6,409 nt of DNA from Candidatus Iainarchaeum sp. (GCA_017609945.1 JAFCCZ010000055.1:1-6409); one strand, 5' to 3'; counted from the stretch's first letter, positions 1-5,470 are shown. Notes: generated from the letters alone by a model not told the origin. Made by a program: numbers and translations.

Positions 1-317
1 TTTACACAACCGACGATGAAAAAACTGTTGACAAAAAGGTTGGAAACGCTTTTACGGGCGGCCAGCCAACGGTTGCAATGCAGCGCGAGAAAGGCGGCAA
101 CCCGGACATTTGCCCGGTAATGCACTATTTTCATTTCCTGTTTGAGGAGGACGACAAAAAGGTTGAGGAGCAAAGGCGGTTCTGCAGGGGGGGAAAGCTC
201 CTCTGCGGCGAGCACAAGAAAATGCTTGCGGAAAAAGTTAACGCCTTCCTGAAAAAGCACAGGCAGAAAAGGGAAAGGGCAAGAAAGCAGATTGAAAAGT
301 TCATGCTGAGGGATTAA
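1..317 (+). CDS. trpS: Tryptophanyl-tRNA synthetase, C-terminal part (5' end outside window)
   Basis: Class I aminoacyl-tRNA synthetase that charges tRNA-Trp in the cytoplasm. The reading frame is open from base 3 to the TAA at 315-317, giving 104 visible residues, so the ATG at 78 is internal and not the start. Visible family features are TTDDEKTVDKKVGNAFTGGQ (residues 2-21), REKGGNPDICPV (28-39), an acidic FEEDDKKVEE stretch and CRGGKLLCGEHKK (61-73), followed by a basic helical tail. This order is typical of the region after the KMSKS loop in archaeal/eukaryotic-type TrpRS; the HIGH and KMSKS signatures must lie upstream of the window. The gene runs toward cysN and its last 17 bases overlap the 3' end of that gene. 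TyrRS is the closest alternative, but the GGNPD and CGE..K pattern favours TrpRS. Confidence 0.88.
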   Translation, partial: YTTDDEKTVDKKVGNAFTGGQPTVAMQREKGGNPDICPVMHYFHFLFEEDDKKVEEQRRFCRGGKLLCGEHKKMLAEKVNAFLKKHRQKRERARKQIEKFMLRD

Positions 318-2073
318 GCTTCAAAAGCTTTACGATTTTTTCAACATTCTTCTCGTCTTCAGTGCCTGGATCCAGGTTCAGGTCAACTAATCCGTCCTCA
401 AGGCTTTCCTTTCCAACGTTCACAATAAATACCGATTCTCTGTTGGTTACCGTTTCCAGAAGCCTCAAATCTTCCTCTTCCAAATCGCTTGCAGTTGCAA
501 CAACTATCAGGCCTGCGTCCATCAAAATGTGCGAGACCTCTCCAAGCCTCCTTATGTGCTCGTCCCTCCTGCTCTTGATGATGTCTGCGTCAAGCCCGCG
601 CAGCAAATTTCCAATTCCAAGGAAGTAAACAACCCTTCCGCTTTCAAACAGCTTTCTCTCAAGCTGCTTTGCAATGCTTTTTTTGTCAACTCCGCTTTTT
701 CCGGTCAGAATAATTAGCTTTGGCGCGTGCCCGTATTTTGTCACGCGATCATTGTAGCTCACCAGCCCGCGTTCCCACTTTCCCTCTCTTTTAATTACCT
801 GCTCCCTTGTTTCCCCCTGCGAGTCCTCAACAAGCTCTGTTATAATGCCACCGCCGGCAATATCAAACCCGTCCACAATAACAAACCTTCCAGTGGCCTT
901 TATTTCCTTGAACTGGTCAAAAGCGATTTGTGAAGCGCACTCAATCATGCACCTTCCAACATCGTGCCTTTCAATGCTCTCCTTGCTGGTCTTTGAAAGG
1001 CTTGAAGCATCTATAATGGAAAAGACCTCCCCAAGCTTTGCCGCAACCCTTGCCGTCCCAAGCTTTAGGAAATATTCCCTGCCCTTGACCATTGGCGTTT
1101 TTCCCATCCAAAAAACGTTTGCCTTGACCGTTGAGCTAACAAAGGCTGGCTTTTCTGAGGCAATGCACATTATCTCGCCGCGCGGCACATAAACTTGTTC
1201 CTTCAGAGTAACTCCCGTTGAGTGGCCTGCAGAAACATCTTCTCGCATTTCACCGCCAAACTCTTCAATAGTTTTTATCCTGGACCGCTTTCCTGACGGA
1301 AGGAAAACAATTTCAGTTCCCTTCTCCAACAATCCAGACTCTACCCTGCCCGCAACAATGCGTTTGCCGTTTTCATTCCCGGTAAATCTGTAAACGTCCT
1401 GCACCGGCATCCTAAAAGGTTTCTTAATTGGGGGAGGGGCCTTTTCAAAAGAGTCCAAAGCCGAAAGAATCGAATTTCCGTTAAACCAACTCATTTTTTT
1501 TGAGGCCTCTGCGATGTTGTCCCCTTTCAGCGCTGAAACGGGAACAAACTCCATTGCCCTAATCCCAATTTTCTTCAAAAATTTTGAATACTCTTCAACA
1601 ATCTTCTCAAAAATCTTCTCGCCATAACCAACCAAGTCCATCTTGTTCACGCAAATAATTGCCTGCTCTACTCCAAGCATTGAAAGAAGATAGCCGTGCC
1701 TTTTTGAATTCTCCCGCACCCCCTCCTTTGCGTCAATAACCAGAATTGCCGCCTCTGCCCTTGCCGCCCCGCTCACCATATTCTTCAAAAATTCAATGTG
1801 GCCCGGCGCGTCAAGAATCAAATAATCGCGCTTCCCTGTCTTGAAAAAGCACCGCGCAATATCAATTGTAATTCCCTGGCTTTGCTCGTCTTTGAGCGCG
1901 TCAAGAAGGAATGCGTATTCAAATTCTCTGGATTCCTTTCTGCACTTATCTTTTACCTGTTTCATTTTTCCCTCTGGAAGCGAGCCGGTGTCTGCAAGTA
2001 GTCTTCCGATAACCGTGCTTTTGCCGTGGTCAACGTGCCCAACAATTGCAATGTTCATTATTTCCTGGCTCAC
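301..2073 (-). CDS. cysN: Sulfate adenylyltransferase GTPase subunit CysN with degenerate C-terminal APS-kinase domain
   Basis: GTPase subunit of ATP sulfurylase: GTP hydrolysis drives formation of APS and PPi from ATP and sulfate by the partner CysD. The GTPase motifs are complete: G1 GHVDHGKS (12-19), switch I GITID (67-71), G3 DAPGH (88-92), G4 NKMD (143-146), G5 SAL (180-182). EF-Tu-like beta-barrel domains follow to about residue 412, including MPVQDVYR, VESGLLEKG and VFLPSGKRS, all typical of CysN. Residues 450-590 form an APS-kinase-like extension as in NodQ/CysNC, but shortened and missing active-site motifs. At 590 residues it is longer than single-domain CysN (about 475) and shorter than NodQ (about 640). 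The start shown is GTG, overlapping the cysD stop as GTGA; an ATG five codons later (2056-2058) is an alternative. The 3' end overlaps trpS by 17 bases. Confidence 0.93.
   Translation of the reverse strand: MSQEIMNIAIVGHVDHGKSTVIGRLLADTGSLPEGKMKQVKDKCRKESREFEYAFLLDALKDEQSQGITIDIARCFFKTGKRDYLILDAPGHIEFLKNMVSGAARAEAAILVIDAKEGVRENSKRHGYLLSMLGVEQAIICVNKMDLVGYGEKIFEKIVEEYSKFLKKIGIRAMEFVPVSALKGDNIAEASKKMSWFNGNSILSALDSFEKAPPPIKKPFRMPVQDVYRFTGNENGKRIVAGRVESGLLEKGTEIVFLPSGKRSRIKTIEEFGGEMREDVSAGHSTGVTLKEQVYVPRGEIMCIASEKPAFVSSTVKANVFWMGKTPMVKGREYFLKLGTARVAAKLGEVFSIIDASSLSKTSKESIERHDVGRCMIECASQIAFDQFKEIKATGRFVIVDGFDIAGGGIITELVEDSQGETREQVIKREGKWERGLVSYNDRVTKYGHAPKLIILTGKSGVDKKSIAKQLERKLFESGRVVYFLGIGNLLRGLDADIIKSRRDEHIRRLGEVSHILMDAGLIVVATASDLEEEDLRLLETVTNRESVFIVNVGKESLEDGLVDLNLDPGTEDEKNVEKIVKLLKLNPSA
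304..723 (-). other. Degenerate APS-kinase-like domain inside CysN
   Basis: This covers residues 451-590 of CysN. Homology to APS kinase is visible in GHAPKLIILTGKSG (448-461), RRDEHIRRLGEVS (502-514) and MDAGLIVVATAS (518-529). Where active enzymes have GLSGSGKST, this protein has GKSGVDKKS (458-466, bases 676-702), so the last P-loop glycine is Asp463 and the next Ser/Thr is Lys465. The DGDN motif is replaced by GIGN (486-489, bases 607-618). The ISPFR-type segment and the RDPKGLY/FTGI.SPYE lid region are missing, and the domain is about 140 residues instead of 170-200. I infer loss of kinase activity, perhaps with a retained nucleotide-binding or scaffold role. Confidence 0.8.
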
Positions 2074-2972
2074 ATGTATCCATCCCTTCTGAGTGTTTCA
2101 AGCCCGCCATCATCTTCCATGTCCTGGTCGCGTCCAGCGCGCTCTGCAATCCTGCTGAACTTCCCGCTCCTTAGCTCGTTAACAATGTCTTCGGCATTTT
2201 TCGCGTTGGACTCAACCGGTTTTGTGCAGGGGAAACATCCAAGCGACCTGTACCTTTTCCCCTTCCCGTTGTCAAAGTATAGTGCGGTAACAGGAATCTT
2301 TTCCCTTGCAATGTATTCCCAGATGTCCAATTCAGTCCAGTCAAGCAGGGGATGAATTCTCACATGGGTCCCTGGCGCGAAATCCGTTTTGAACTGGTTC
2401 CAGAGCTCCGGGGGCTGCTCTGCAATTTTCCAATCATTGTTTTTTGTTCTTGCGGAAAAATACCTTTCCTTTGAGCGGCTTCCCTCTTCATCCGCGCGAA
2501 CTCCAACTATTACGCCGGCGTAAGTTTCCTTGTTTGGATCAACATCGTACTTTCCTGTCCTTTGGTTTAGCCTGTATCTTTTGCCCTCGCCTGAAAGAGT
2601 TTTTTGGAGGGCCTCTGTTTTTAAAGTTCTGCAGCACGAAATCCTGTCAAGCTTTCCGTCCGGAAAAGTTTGCTTTCCCCTAATCGCTTTCTCGTTCATG
2701 CCATAAATCATGTCAAGCCCAAGTTCTTTCGCAAGCTTGTCCCTGTACTCAATCATTTCCGGAATCTTGTAGCCTGTGTCAATGTGAACCATGGGAAAGG
2801 GGACATATCCAAAAAAAGCCTTTCTTGTGAGCCAGAGCATTGTAGTTGAATCCTTTCCAATGCTCCAAAGCATTGCCAAACTCTTAAATTGGCTGTAGGC
2901 CTCCCTCAGAATGTAAATGGACTGGCTTTCAAGCCCATCCAACCGGGACCTTTTTGAATTTTCACCCTTCAC
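2070..2972 (-). CDS. cysD: Sulfate adenylyltransferase subunit CysD (PP-loop ATP pyrophosphatase family)
   Basis: Catalytic subunit of the CysDN ATP sulfurylase, forming APS from ATP and sulfate in the cytoplasm. The 300 residues match the usual length (about 302). Family features are LESQSIYILREA (14-25), the PP-loop SIGKDST (37-43), VHIDTGYKIPEM (62-73), VGVRADEEGSRSKER (157-171), LLDWTELDIWEYI (209-221) and the C-terminal ERAGRDQD...GYM. Two departures stand out. Residues 111-117 (SCCRTLK) and 245-250 (GCFPCT) add a CC...CxxC set like that of [4Fe-4S] APS reductases, and about 20 residues are inserted near 127-148 before the VGVR strand while the segment before the CxxC is shortened. The CysH catalytic ECG motif is absent, so it is not a reductase. 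The start is GTG; an in-frame TAA lies just upstream and the next Met is inside the PP-loop strand. cysN begins within its stop codon. Confidence 0.93.
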   Translation of the reverse strand: MKGENSKRSRLDGLESQSIYILREAYSQFKSLAMLWSIGKDSTTMLWLTRKAFFGYVPFPMVHIDTGYKIPEMIEYRDKLAKELGLDMIYGMNEKAIRGKQTFPDGKLDRISCCRTLKTEALQKTLSGEGKRYRLNQRTGKYDVDPNKETYAGVIVGVRADEEGSRSKERYFSARTKNNDWKIAEQPPELWNQFKTDFAPGTHVRIHPLLDWTELDIWEYIAREKIPVTALYFDNGKGKRYRSLGCFPCTKPVESNAKNAEDIVNELRSGKFSRIAERAGRDQDMEDDGGLETLRRDGYM

Positions 2973-2989
2973 CTTAAGCCAACTCCCGG

Positions 2990-3000
2990 ATAAAACTTAA
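2990..3000 (-). promoter_or_regulatory. Possible TATA box for cysD-cysN
   Basis: On the minus strand the sequence TTAAGTTTTAT lies in the 37-base gap between the UspA-like gene and cysD. Its centre is about 23 bases from the GTG start, which would fit a leaderless or nearly leaderless cysD transcript. The match to an archaeal TATA box is modest and read-through from the upstream gene is equally possible. Confidence 0.25.
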
Positions 3001-3009
3001 CCCCCGCTC

Positions 3010-3474
3010 TTACACCTGTTCCTCTTCCGCTGCCTTAACAATCTCTACTTCCGCTTTGGTTTGTTCCCCGAGGCTCTTCACAAGCTTTTTGAAGAACTGG
3101 TTGTCCTGCTTGAGTAAAAGCACTTTGTCAATGCCACGCAGCTGCACAAGGTGGATGATCTTTGTTTCTGTGTCTCCCCACTCGATTAGGTCGCTGCACT
3201 CTTTTCCCTGCTGCTCAACCAGCACCTTTACCTCCTGCATCAGGCCGTTGCCGTGCCCTATGTCCGATGCGGCAAAGCCAAACTGGCCAGGCATTGCGTC
3301 GGTGTCCACGACAAGAAGCACGACAACCTCGTCCGAGCCAAGGCATGCCCTCTCAACAAGCTCTTTGTTGTTCTCCTTCTTTGAGATTAGCGGAATCAGG
3401 GACCTTGTCCTTTTCCTCTGCTCTGGCTTTTTACTCTTCTGAGATGAACTCGTAGCTTTCTTTCCTTTTTTCAA
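3010..3474 (-). CDS. Divergent universal-stress-protein-like (UspA fold) protein
   Basis: A 154-residue protein with a very basic tail (11 Lys/Arg in residues 2-24) followed by what looks like a single UspA/HUP-fold domain. SLIPLISKKENNKELVERA (25-43) resembles the first strand and helix, EVVVLLVVDTD (49-59) the second strand with its acidic end, and GIDKVLLL (114-121) the strand that normally precedes the nucleotide loop. The Usp ATP signature (G-2x-G-9x-G-S/T) is not present, so ATP binding is doubtful. The start is TTG at 3472-3474, 44 bases inside the preceding gene. An in-frame TAA sits directly before it and no other ATG/GTG/TTG start precedes the domain, so this start is nearly forced. 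A purine-rich ribosome-binding site six bases upstream supports it. The function is unknown; the overlap suggests translational coupling to the upstream winged-helix-type gene. The fold call is tentative. Confidence 0.6.
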   Translation of the reverse strand: MKKGKKATSSSQKSKKPEQRKRTRSLIPLISKKENNKELVERACLGSDEVVVLLVVDTDAMPGQFGFAASDIGHGNGLMQEVKVLVEQQGKECSDLIEWGDTETKIIHLVQLRGIDKVLLLKQDNQFFKKLVKSLGEQTKAEVEIVKAAEEEQV

Positions 3475-4189
3475 TTATTTCCCCTTCCTCTTTTAAAAAC
3501 TCGCACACTATCCTGCAAAGTGTTTTTGAGGCATCTGCCTTTTTTGCAAGCTCTGCCAGGCCAATCTTGTGGCTTGACTTAAACACCTTAAGAACCCTCT
3601 CCCTGAACTTTTCATAGAGCCCTGAAGCAATCACATAGAACGGGCCATCAAAGCTCTTAATGCCCTTGACCTCGCCTTCCTTTATTTTTCCCTGCATGCT
3701 CGCAGCAACCACCTTTGCATGGCCGGCATCCTTTATCACCATTATGCCGTCTCCCTCCAGGGAATACTCTTCGGGCGGCTTTTCCTTTGTCACATCCCCA
3801 GTCTTCTTTGGCCCTGCCGCTTGCGCTGGCTTCTTTTTCTCTTCCACAACCTTGTAAACGGCCTTCTTGTACTTGTCACTCAGCTTGAAGGCAACAACCG
3901 CCCCCTTTACAAGCATTTTCTTAAAAACAGCCTGCTCTTCCTTTGAGAGCTTTTCCTCAAACTTTCCTTCAACCCTTTCACTAAGGCTTTTCTTGCCAAG
4001 CATTTTCAAAATCTTCTGCTCAAGCTCCCGCTCTTTTGGGGCCTGTGCCTTGCTTTCAGCCAGCAGCCACTCTCCGTCCCCTGCCTTCTTTAAATCGTAG
4101 CGCTTTCCCTCAACAAGTCCGGATTCCTTGCTTTCCTTGCCTGAAAGCGCAATAACAAGGCCTTTCTCCCTTCGGTTAACGAAAGCCAT
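3431..4189 (-). CDS. Unrecognised basic protein with C-terminal winged-helix-like segment
   Basis: A 252-residue, lysine-rich soluble protein with no signal peptide or membrane segment; I do not recognise a named family. Residues 8-45 (GLVIALSGKES...GLVEGKRYDLKK...GEWLLAE) look like a small beta-rich domain. A helical section at about 53-117 includes KSLSERVEGKFEEKLSKEEQ and AFKLSDKYKKAVY, and a Lys/Pro/Ala linker (117-131) follows. A second alpha/beta segment begins near 147 (GDGIMVIKD). The C-terminal 195-250 (FRERVLKVFKSSHKIGLAELAKKAD...VCEFLKEEGEIIEKRKESYEFI) has the helix-turn-helix-wing pattern of a winged helix, suggesting nucleic-acid binding. The ATG at 4187-4189 is preferred because it gives a leader of about 16 bases from the likely TATA box; a GTG three codons upstream (4196-4198) is possible. 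Its last 44 bases overlap the UspA-like gene. Confidence 0.8.
   Translation of the reverse strand: MAFVNRREKGLVIALSGKESKESGLVEGKRYDLKKAGDGEWLLAESKAQAPKERELEQKILKMLGKKSLSERVEGKFEEKLSKEEQAVFKKMLVKGAVVAFKLSDKYKKAVYKVVEEKKKPAQAAGPKKTGDVTKEKPPEEYSLEGDGIMVIKDAGHAKVVAASMQGKIKEGEVKGIKSFDGPFYVIASGLYEKFRERVLKVFKSSHKIGLAELAKKADASKTLCRIVCEFLKEEGEIIEKRKESYEFISEE
3481..3490 (-). promoter_or_regulatory. Ribosome-binding site that decides the TTG start of the UspA-like gene
   Basis: On the minus strand GAGGAAGGGG lies exactly six bases before the TTG at 3474, inside the coding region of the upstream gene. It is a good purine-rich Shine-Dalgarno match and supports both the unusual TTG codon and re-initiation or coupled translation across the 44-base overlap. 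Confidence 0.55.
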
Positions 4190-4227
4190 CCCAACCACTA
4201 AAAGATTGGCTCAAAGGGTTAAAAAGC

Positions 4228-4236
4228 TTAATTAAA
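4228..4236 (-). promoter_or_regulatory. Likely TATA box for the winged-helix-like gene
   Basis: TTTAATTAA on the minus strand sits in the 53-base gap after the ribbon-helix-helix gene. A start about 27 bases downstream of its centre falls near 4205, leaving a short leader to the ATG at 4189. A second A/T run (TTTTTAA, 4219-4225) follows it and could be an alternative box or a termination signal for the upstream gene. Confidence 0.4.
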
Positions 4237-4251
4237 CGCAGGCAAACCAGG

Positions 4252-4500
4252 TCAGTGCACGCCGGGGAACTTTACTTCCTCCATTGCCTGGTCAACAAAT
4301 TCCCCCTCCAAAGCCTCCTCTTCGTGCTGCTTTCCTTCCTCATCCAGCTTCTTGCCAACCAGATGCTTTATCTCAATTAGCCTCTGCCTTATTGCGTCCC
4401 TGATAAAGTCGCTTCTGCTGCTGTAAAGCCCGTGCTTCTTAATCAACGAGTCAATTTCCTCCACAAGCCTGGGCTCAATCACCAAAGAATAGTGCTTCAT
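4252..4500 (-). CDS. Ribbon-helix-helix (CopG/NikR N-domain-like) transcription regulator
   Basis: A small 82-residue DNA-binding protein. Residues 2-9 (KHYSLVIE) form the DNA-reading beta strand. PRLVEEIDSLIKKHG (10-24) is the first helix, and SRSDFIRDAIRQRLIEI (28-44) is the second, with the S-RSDFIR..I pattern common to the CopG and NikR families. The remaining acidic tail (about 45-82) is too short for, and shows none of the histidine/cysteine ligands of, the NikR ACT/nickel domain, so its effector is unknown. No toxin gene adjoins it, so an antitoxin role is unlikely. A perfect palindrome lies between its TATA box and its ATG, pointing to autorepression, probably by a dimer of dimers. 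The likely transcript is leaderless. The trxB stop is only 37 bases upstream, so some read-through from trxB is also plausible. Confidence 0.88.
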   Translation of the reverse strand: MKHYSLVIEPRLVEEIDSLIKKHGLYSSRSDFIRDAIRQRLIEIKHLVGKKLDEEGKQHEEEALEGEFVDQAMEEVKFPGVH

Positions 4501-4502
4501 GT

Positions 4503-4524
4503 TAACATGTTATATAACATGTTA
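4503..4524. promoter_or_regulatory. 22-bp perfect palindromic operator upstream of the ribbon-helix-helix gene
   Basis: The element reads identically on both strands over 22 bases and consists of two copies of the palindrome AACATGTT (4504-4511 and 4516-4523) separated by ATAT. It covers the space between the TATA box and the start codon and overlaps the downstream part of the TATA box, so a bound protein would block TBP/TFB or polymerase. The subsite spacing of 12 bp, about one helical turn, suits tetrameric ribbon-helix-helix binding. Operator function is inferred from position and symmetry. Confidence 0.75.
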
Positions 4525-4527
4525 TAT
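4504..4527. repeat. Two tandem copies of a 12-bp unit plus a flanking half-site
   Basis: The 12-mer AACATGTTATAT occurs twice head to tail (4504-4515, 4516-4527). The hexamer CATGTT occurs a third time at 4498-4503, where it includes the start codon of the ribbon-helix-helix gene. The third copy is offset by 8 bp rather than 12. Confidence 0.85.
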
Positions 4528-4531
4528 AAAA
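4522..4531 (-). promoter_or_regulatory. TATA box of the ribbon-helix-helix gene
   Basis: TTTTATATAA on the minus strand is a near-consensus archaeal TATA box, preceded by a purine-rich AGAAAGCC that could serve as BRE. Its centre is about 27 bases from the ATG at 4500, predicting a leaderless mRNA. It begins only six bases after the trxB stop codon. Confidence 0.7.
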
Positions 4532-4537
4532 GGCTTT

Positions 4538-5470
4538 CTAATTGCCTGTTTTTCTCACGCAATCGTACGCCGCAAGCGCTGCCTTTGCCCCGTCGCCGGC
4601 AGCCCACACTGTTTGGGCAAGGGCCCCACTTCCCAGGTCTCCAGCGGCAAATACGCCGGAAACAGTTGTCTCGTTCTTTCCATCAGTTTTAACAAAGCCC
4701 TTTTCGTCAAGTTCGCACCCCAGCGCCTTTGCAAGCTCGTTCCTTGGCTCCAGTCCAACGTAAATAAATATCCCGTCGGCGGGAATTTCCTTCTCTTTCC
4801 CGCTCCCGCGGTCCTTTACTTTCAGCCCCTTTACCTTTTCCTTGCCCAGAACCTCCAAGGCCTGGGTGTTCTTCAGCACTTTGATAGGGCTCTTTTCCAA
4901 ATCAGCCAAATAAACTTCTTCGCAGTTCAGCTCTGGCAGGAACTCCACAAGAGTTGTCTCTGACGCAATCTCTGAGACCCACAGGGCGTTGGTTACCCCT
5001 GAGTTCCCCCCGCCAATTATTACAACCTTTCTGCCCTTGAACATCGGGCCGTCGCAGTTCGCACAATATGAGATGCCCTTTCCGTAGAGCTCTTCCTCGC
5101 CCGGAATTCCCAAATGCTTGTTCTCTGTCCCTGTTGCAAGCAGAACAGCTTTCGCCTTCACCTTTTCCTTTCCGTCTGTAACAATTTCAAACCCTTGGCC
5201 TGCCTTCTTGACGCTCTCCACGCCATTGGCCTCCTCTATTTCCACTCCAAACTCTTTCAGGTGAGAGGCCCACTGCTCCATCATCTCTGCTCCCTTCATC
5301 TTTTTCGTGCCGGGGTAGTTCTCAATCCAGATAGCCAGAGCGCTTTGCCCCCCAAGCGCTTCCCTTTCAAAAATTCGCACCCGTAAATTCCTTCGCGCGG
5401 CGTAGATTCCTGCAGTAATTCCCGCTGCCCCTGACCCAATTATTGCCAGGTCAATCTCGCTTCCAGCCAT
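4538..5470 (-). CDS. trxB: Thioredoxin reductase-like FAD/NAD(P) flavoprotein
   Basis: Low-molecular-weight thioredoxin reductase that passes electrons from a reduced cofactor through FAD and a CxxC disulfide to thioredoxin-type proteins in the cytoplasm. With the ATG at 5470 it has 310 residues, the normal size. Motifs are the FAD-binding GSGAAG (12-17), GGQ and ENYPG near 40-54, ATG (113-115), the redox pair CANC (Cys136, Cys139), the second dinucleotide fold GGGNSG (153-158) and the C-terminal FAD contact AAGD (275-278). The HRRxxxR motif that recognises the NADPH 2'-phosphate in E. coli TrxB is replaced by EFLPELN (176-182), so NADPH is an unlikely donor; NADH or another reductant is possible. 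A TTG three codons upstream (5477-5479) is a less likely start. No thioredoxin gene is in the window. It is the first gene of the minus-strand series, and electron supply to sulfur chemistry would fit cysDN further along. Confidence 0.92.
   Translation of the reverse strand: MAGSEIDLAIIGSGAAGITAGIYAARRNLRVRIFEREALGGQSALAIWIENYPGTKKMKGAEMMEQWASHLKEFGVEIEEANGVESVKKAGQGFEIVTDGKEKVKAKAVLLATGTENKHLGIPGEEELYGKGISYCANCDGPMFKGRKVVIIGGGNSGVTNALWVSEIASETTLVEFLPELNCEEVYLADLEKSPIKVLKNTQALEVLGKEKVKGLKVKDRGSGKEKEIPADGIFIYVGLEPRNELAKALGCELDEKGFVKTDGKNETTVSGVFAAGDLGSGALAQTVWAAGDGAKAALAAYDCVRKTGN

Noticed and set aside
78..317. A free-standing 79-residue gene beginning at the ATG at 78
   Set aside because: The frame stays open to the window edge and the upstream residues continue the TrpRS pattern (TTDDEKTVDKKVGNAFTGGQ), so the ATG is internal to trpS.
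316..330. Possible terminator hairpin AAGCTT-CAA-AAGCTT
   Set aside because: The stem is only six A/T-rich pairs and is explained by the repeated codons for KLLKL at the end of CysN; no T-run placement supports either gene.
845..1192. Plus-strand open frame of 115 codons
   Set aside because: It is antisense to the well-conserved CysN barrel region, has no family resemblance and has the composition of a shadow frame.
2070..2972. CysH (APS/PAPS reductase) instead of CysD, suggested by the CC and CxxC cysteines
   Set aside because: The SIGKDS PP-loop, RADEEGSRSKER, WTELDIWEYI and the C-terminal GRDQD...GYM are CysD features; the CysH catalytic C-terminal ECG motif is missing and cysN is coupled directly downstream.
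3056..3455. Two plus-strand open frames of 128 and 97 codons
   Set aside because: They lie opposite the Usp-like gene, are rich in Ser/Pro/Arg/Cys as reverse-complement shadows are, and the minus-strand gene has a ribosome-binding site and coherent strand pattern.
3431..3474. Frameshift that split one fused winged-helix/Usp gene
   Set aside because: Both frames have sensible ends: the upstream protein finishes after a complete wing-like strand, and the downstream start has its own ribosome-binding site.
4252..4500. Antitoxin of a toxin-antitoxin pair
   Set aside because: Ribbon-helix-helix antitoxins normally adjoin a small toxin gene (RelE/ParE, MazF or PIN type). The neighbours are trxB and a 252-residue protein with no toxin features.
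4252..4500. Nickel regulator NikR
   Set aside because: Only the DNA-binding half resembles NikR; the C-terminal ACT domain with metal-binding His/Cys ligands is absent.
4499..4963. Plus-strand open frame of 154 codons starting in the palindrome
   Set aside because: It is antisense to trxB, whose motifs are unambiguous; the overlap with the operator is coincidental.
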